A DNA stretch of 7,924 nucleotides from Candidatus Peregrinibacteria bacterium (lineage in GTDB: Bacteria > Patescibacteria > Gracilibacteria > UM-FILTER-43-11), in the NCBI GenBank assembly GCA_030620215.1, contig JAUXFE010000028.1, positions 1 through 7,924 on the forward strand, read 5' to 3'. The translations under genes and the position numbers were made by a program. Below the pieces are notes generated by a model, which worked only from the letters and a program-made list of their open reading frames with translations, was not told the origin of the DNA and did no database searches. The stretch's first letter is position 1; each line of letters starts with the position of its first letter. Of this stretch, positions 6,801 to 7,924 are shown in pieces.

Positions 6801-7924
6801 AGCATTAATGCCAAAGTATTGTTTTGCTTCTTCCGCATCTTCCATGCTTGTTACAAGTGTCCCAAATGAAATCACTTTCCTACCATCTACCACAACCTCA
6901 GGCGCATCTCCATTTTCATCTGGTGCGAGTAATACGAATTTTGTATCCGGTAAATCATTTTCCTGTTCATCTGAGTCATATCCCAATATTGAACGTTCAA
7001 GCTCTATACCGTAACCGTATAATTCCGGATTTGTTACGTCGTTCCAGTTAAAGCTGGCACTGCCATTTTCAGTGAGCGTTGTCCTTAACATATTTATGGA
7101 TTCTATCGGTTCTGTTGTGTACCAGAATTTAACGGCAAGGTCTTCGATTTCAAATATTTTATCCGGAACATCCCCTCCAAAATTTACTAATGGATCAAGA
7201 ACGGTTAAGTCGCGCTTCAGATAAAGCCCGGTACCATCGCTATAAACAACATGTCCGGAATCCAGAAATAATGTTTCCGATAGTATCGGATATTCAATTG
7301 TCGGTATAAAAGGAGTCGGTTGATTTGTGGCAGGATCCGGCAGACATACACCTGTGCAGAATCCGGTATCTACTTCTCCTTCTTCTCCACCTGCCTGTAC
7401 TTTGCGTTCAACTGTTTCTTGAATTTCTGCTTCGTTCTTGGACGCGAGATCCTGCGTCTCTACGTACGTCTCAATATTTCCTTTTGGAATTATTGCGCTG
7501 GTGAATACCCGTTTTTCTTCTGTGTCTATAATCGGTTGATATTCTTCGCTGGCTAATTCGTATTCGAAAGCACTTCGAGGTATGGCTTCCGCAAGCGCAT
7601 ATAAATCTTTGACGTTTTGCATCCTGCCGGCTTCGTTTTCCAATTTATCACTATAAGCTATTAGTTCTTTTTCCATCCACTTAATTTTATCCACTGTTGT
7701 CGGTCTGGATTCGAATTCAAAGTCAGGAACATTGTATTTTTCTTTTAATAATGTGTAGTCGATCATTTCCGCATTAGTTATATCACCAATAGTTGTAATC
7801 AATTCGCCTACAAGGTCTTGGAGTTCCGATGCTAGCTGGAGTCCGGACTCCTCTGGAGTCCGGACTCCAAAGTAATCTGTTTCACATGCTTCTTTGTTGT
7901 CCACACATTCCTGCATGTAATCAA
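3882..7924 (-). CDS. Giant S-layer-type protein: three SLH domains plus TSP3 calcium-binding repeats (5' end outside window)
   Basis: The frame stays open to the window edge, upstream of the Met codon at 7916. The visible N-terminus lacks a signal peptide, so the true start almost certainly lies outside; residue numbers here count from 7916. Residues 1-185 are helical and charged with early Cys. About 190-845 are beta-rich and Asp/Thr/Asn-rich, including a stretch near 480-545 that looks PKD/Ig-like. Three SLH domains follow: 866-915 (GYGDGTFKP, LTRAE), 937-989 (GYGDGLFRP, SRAE) and 998-1050 (degenerate, TRGE). SLH domains bind pyruvylated secondary cell-wall polymer and anchor proteins to the surface. 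Next comes DEDEDGMPDWWE (about 1055), a DxDxDG calcium-loop type, then two 80-residue Cys-containing TSP3-like units and a third partial one (1110-1290), ending in a short non-repetitive tail. Stop TAA at 3884-3882. Likely role: surface-layer or adhesion/scaffold protein. It probably leads or sits within the operon with the three smaller genes. Confidence 0.93.
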   Translation of the reverse strand, partial: DYMQECVDNKEACETDYFGVRTPEESGLQLASELQDLVGELITTIGDITNAEMIDYTLLKEKYNVPDFEFESRPTTVDKIKWMEKELIAYSDKLENEAGRMQNVKDLYALAEAIPRSAFEYELASEEYQPIIDTEEKRVFTSAIIPKGNIETYVETQDLASKNEAEIQETVERKVQAGGEEGEVDTGFCTGVCLPDPATNQPTPFIPTIEYPILSETLFLDSGHVVYSDGTGLYLKRDLTVLDPLVNFGGDVPDKIFEIEDLAVKFWYTTEPIESINMLRTTLTENGSASFNWNDVTNPELYGYGIELERSILGYDSDEQENDLPDTKFVLLAPDENGDAPEVVVDGRKVISFGTLVTSMEDAEEAKQYFGINAKNVITNAETVTFTTIGNATISLDENTAVMYDQYTSAAYSINMENGFYHIKMTWFDDDGRLSTYNHNELLSPQIYAGSAPPIDIAFDKIYYVPIYKEKLIEASKIFVDLGSAYNYYWFDKNNNPLIPGESDKYLLPPQYEPKEKIIKLVATQDIEDDSFERFEKTFKVVVYVPKIDIEQNPLSKKGTVTGSMHNIPEEPTDNLSDIPFSLFRKRWNTWKNLGLLMNQKESVTEPPLNDHEDKKYIYEDSYYSLDSGGGYIITGLDTSDPSPIIVKDSTGNTVAKITPVTGRIELLDDNYELLALPAAIDLPTRIAVIEKGTELIVANVYYVSDANTDITIEPEPLTVDNVSVIGVTTGDANPEDDIIAKNIPGYAPSYPGGVAIYNQTPPQINVALVDTDGSIRMMQADYKLRIKNEEIENERYIFQIITEDDIPIYDIYIHANFDNLQIKQDQMMEDTGIQIGLNEKPERMFAPSIPQELHKSSTTAPQQENPFPDLDSAHPFFSEILELYKRRVISGYGDGTFKPDSQLTRAEFIKIALGVTNCFDCSHPTDPQREKYTPTIPFPDVRLPAWYYFCIWIAKDLEMITGYGDGLFRPARNISRAEAVAVLLRQSQIEINEAPEEAFADVQDYAWYKDYVYTAVQIGLIKETGGFVFPDEEITRGEFAFMGMGVVNMLDCREVDEDEDGMPDWWEMENNLDPLFAGDALSDANEDGLTALEEYLKGMDKEDVEIEPAICPCQDNPNQDDTDGDGIIDACDIDLDNDGVSNALCLFDDEGNVDPAKLAASEDNCIFIVNADQIDQDTSDIGDICEYFPLCPCANNPNQNDTDGDKIIDVCDEDIDNDGIPNPICIFDDDGLIIPGIYPDNCLFVPNPDQIDSDMNQVGDECEPFDKCPPVPEDLDGVDDEDGCPELDDIFQDDEPGIYVVQGPACSFIDYEADLVDGDTIMTAITDIQTHDIIFESSNEIIYNP
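4060..4589 (-). repeat. Thrombospondin type-3 repeats, 240-bp tandem units
   Basis: Two units of exactly 80 residues (240 bp), starting at CPC residues 1110 and 1190, share the core CPC..NPNQ.DTDGD.IID.CD.D.DNDG, then an acidic loop, NC.F..N.DQID.D...GD.CE. The DNA copies are also visibly alike (ATCTGTGTC at 4551 and again at 4311). A third, short unit has CP..PEDLDG.DDEDGCPE. DxDxDG loops in this family bind calcium and Cys pairs form disulfides, giving a stiff rod. The DNA identity suggests fairly recent duplication or homogenisation. Confidence 0.85.
4767..5321 (-). other. Triple SLH domain region
   Basis: Three SLH modules begin FPDL (residue 866), FPDV (937) and FADV (998). The first two keep the GYGDG.F.P and (T/S)RAE signatures; the third has ETGGFVFP and TRGE. 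A CFDC pair lies in the linker between modules 1 and 2, a Cys sits inside module 2 (YYFCIW) and another ends module 3 (MLDC); such Cys are not part of the usual SLH fold. The triplet is internal rather than at a terminus. Confidence 0.9.
5334..5373 (-). repeat. 11-bp tandem repeat inside the SLH gene
   Basis: Three full units on the plus strand (TTGTGGAGCTG once, TTGTGGAGCTC twice) and a partial fourth (TTGTGGA). On the coding strand they read as a Pro/Gln/Ser/Thr linker (PQELHKSSTTAPQQ, about residues 848-861) directly before the first SLH domain. Because 11 is not a multiple of three, each unit is read in a different frame, and a change of one unit would shift the frame before all the SLH and TSP3 domains. 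Confidence 0.85.
7837..7869. repeat. Twin 14-bp palindrome within coding sequence
   Basis: GGAGTCCGGACTCC, itself a perfect palindrome, occurs at 7838-7851 and again at 7855-7868, separated by TCT. Together they can fold into one 15-bp hairpin (including the 7837/7869 pair) with a 3-nt loop. The coding strand reads GVRTPEESGLQ near the visible N-terminus of the SLH protein, so the frame is kept. Confidence 0.85.

Noticed and set aside
7914..7916. ATG as the true start of the SLH protein
   Set aside because: The frame continues open upstream to the window edge and the sequence after this Met has no signal peptide, which a surface protein should have.

Overview
The window holds one co-oriented block of four genes, all on the minus strand, so it reads from right (position 7924) to left (position 1). 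All four products are predicted to be exported, and none is an enzyme I recognise. In transcription order they are: a large S-layer-type protein with three SLH domains and thrombospondin type-3 calcium-binding repeats (5' end outside the window); a 289-residue cysteine-rich exported or anchored protein; a 285-residue exported helical protein; and a large exported cysteine-rich protein with an acidic linker, a DUF4215/Myxococcus-type Cys-rich motif and a helical charged C-terminal part (3' end outside the window). Gaps between the genes are 69, 7 and 3 nt, which fits one operon. The block looks like a cell-surface or secretion module rather than metabolism.

Organism: SLH domains, TSP3 repeats, CDDGN-type Cys-rich motifs and long secreted proteins of unknown function, with moderate-to-low GC and the standard genetic code (no in-frame TGA needed; all three visible stops are TAA), suggest a Candidate Phyla Radiation (Patescibacteria) genome, perhaps Peregrinibacteria-like. 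This is inference from domain content and style, not from a marker gene. Another bacterium with an SLH-anchored surface layer is possible.

Layout: 7924-3882, SLH/TSP3 giant; 3881-3813, a 69-nt gap almost filled by eight heptanucleotides forming a perfect 16-bp hairpin (17 bp with one extra pair) that ends 5 nt before the next start codon; 3812-2943, cysteine-rich 289-residue protein; 2935-2078, 285-residue helical protein; 2074-1, large Cys-rich protein. No stretch over 300 bases lacks a gene. I see no RNA genes, CRISPR, insertion sequences or credible promoters or rho-independent terminators.

The most unusual DNA-level features are the heptad hairpin, a twin 14-bp palindrome inside the giant gene (15-bp stem), and an 11-bp tandem repeat just before the SLH domains whose unit length is not a multiple of three, making it a candidate on/off switch. 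At protein level, the two small secreted proteins and the N-terminal end of the giant share faint cysteine/aromatic patterns that may mark an undescribed family of exported Cys-helical proteins.
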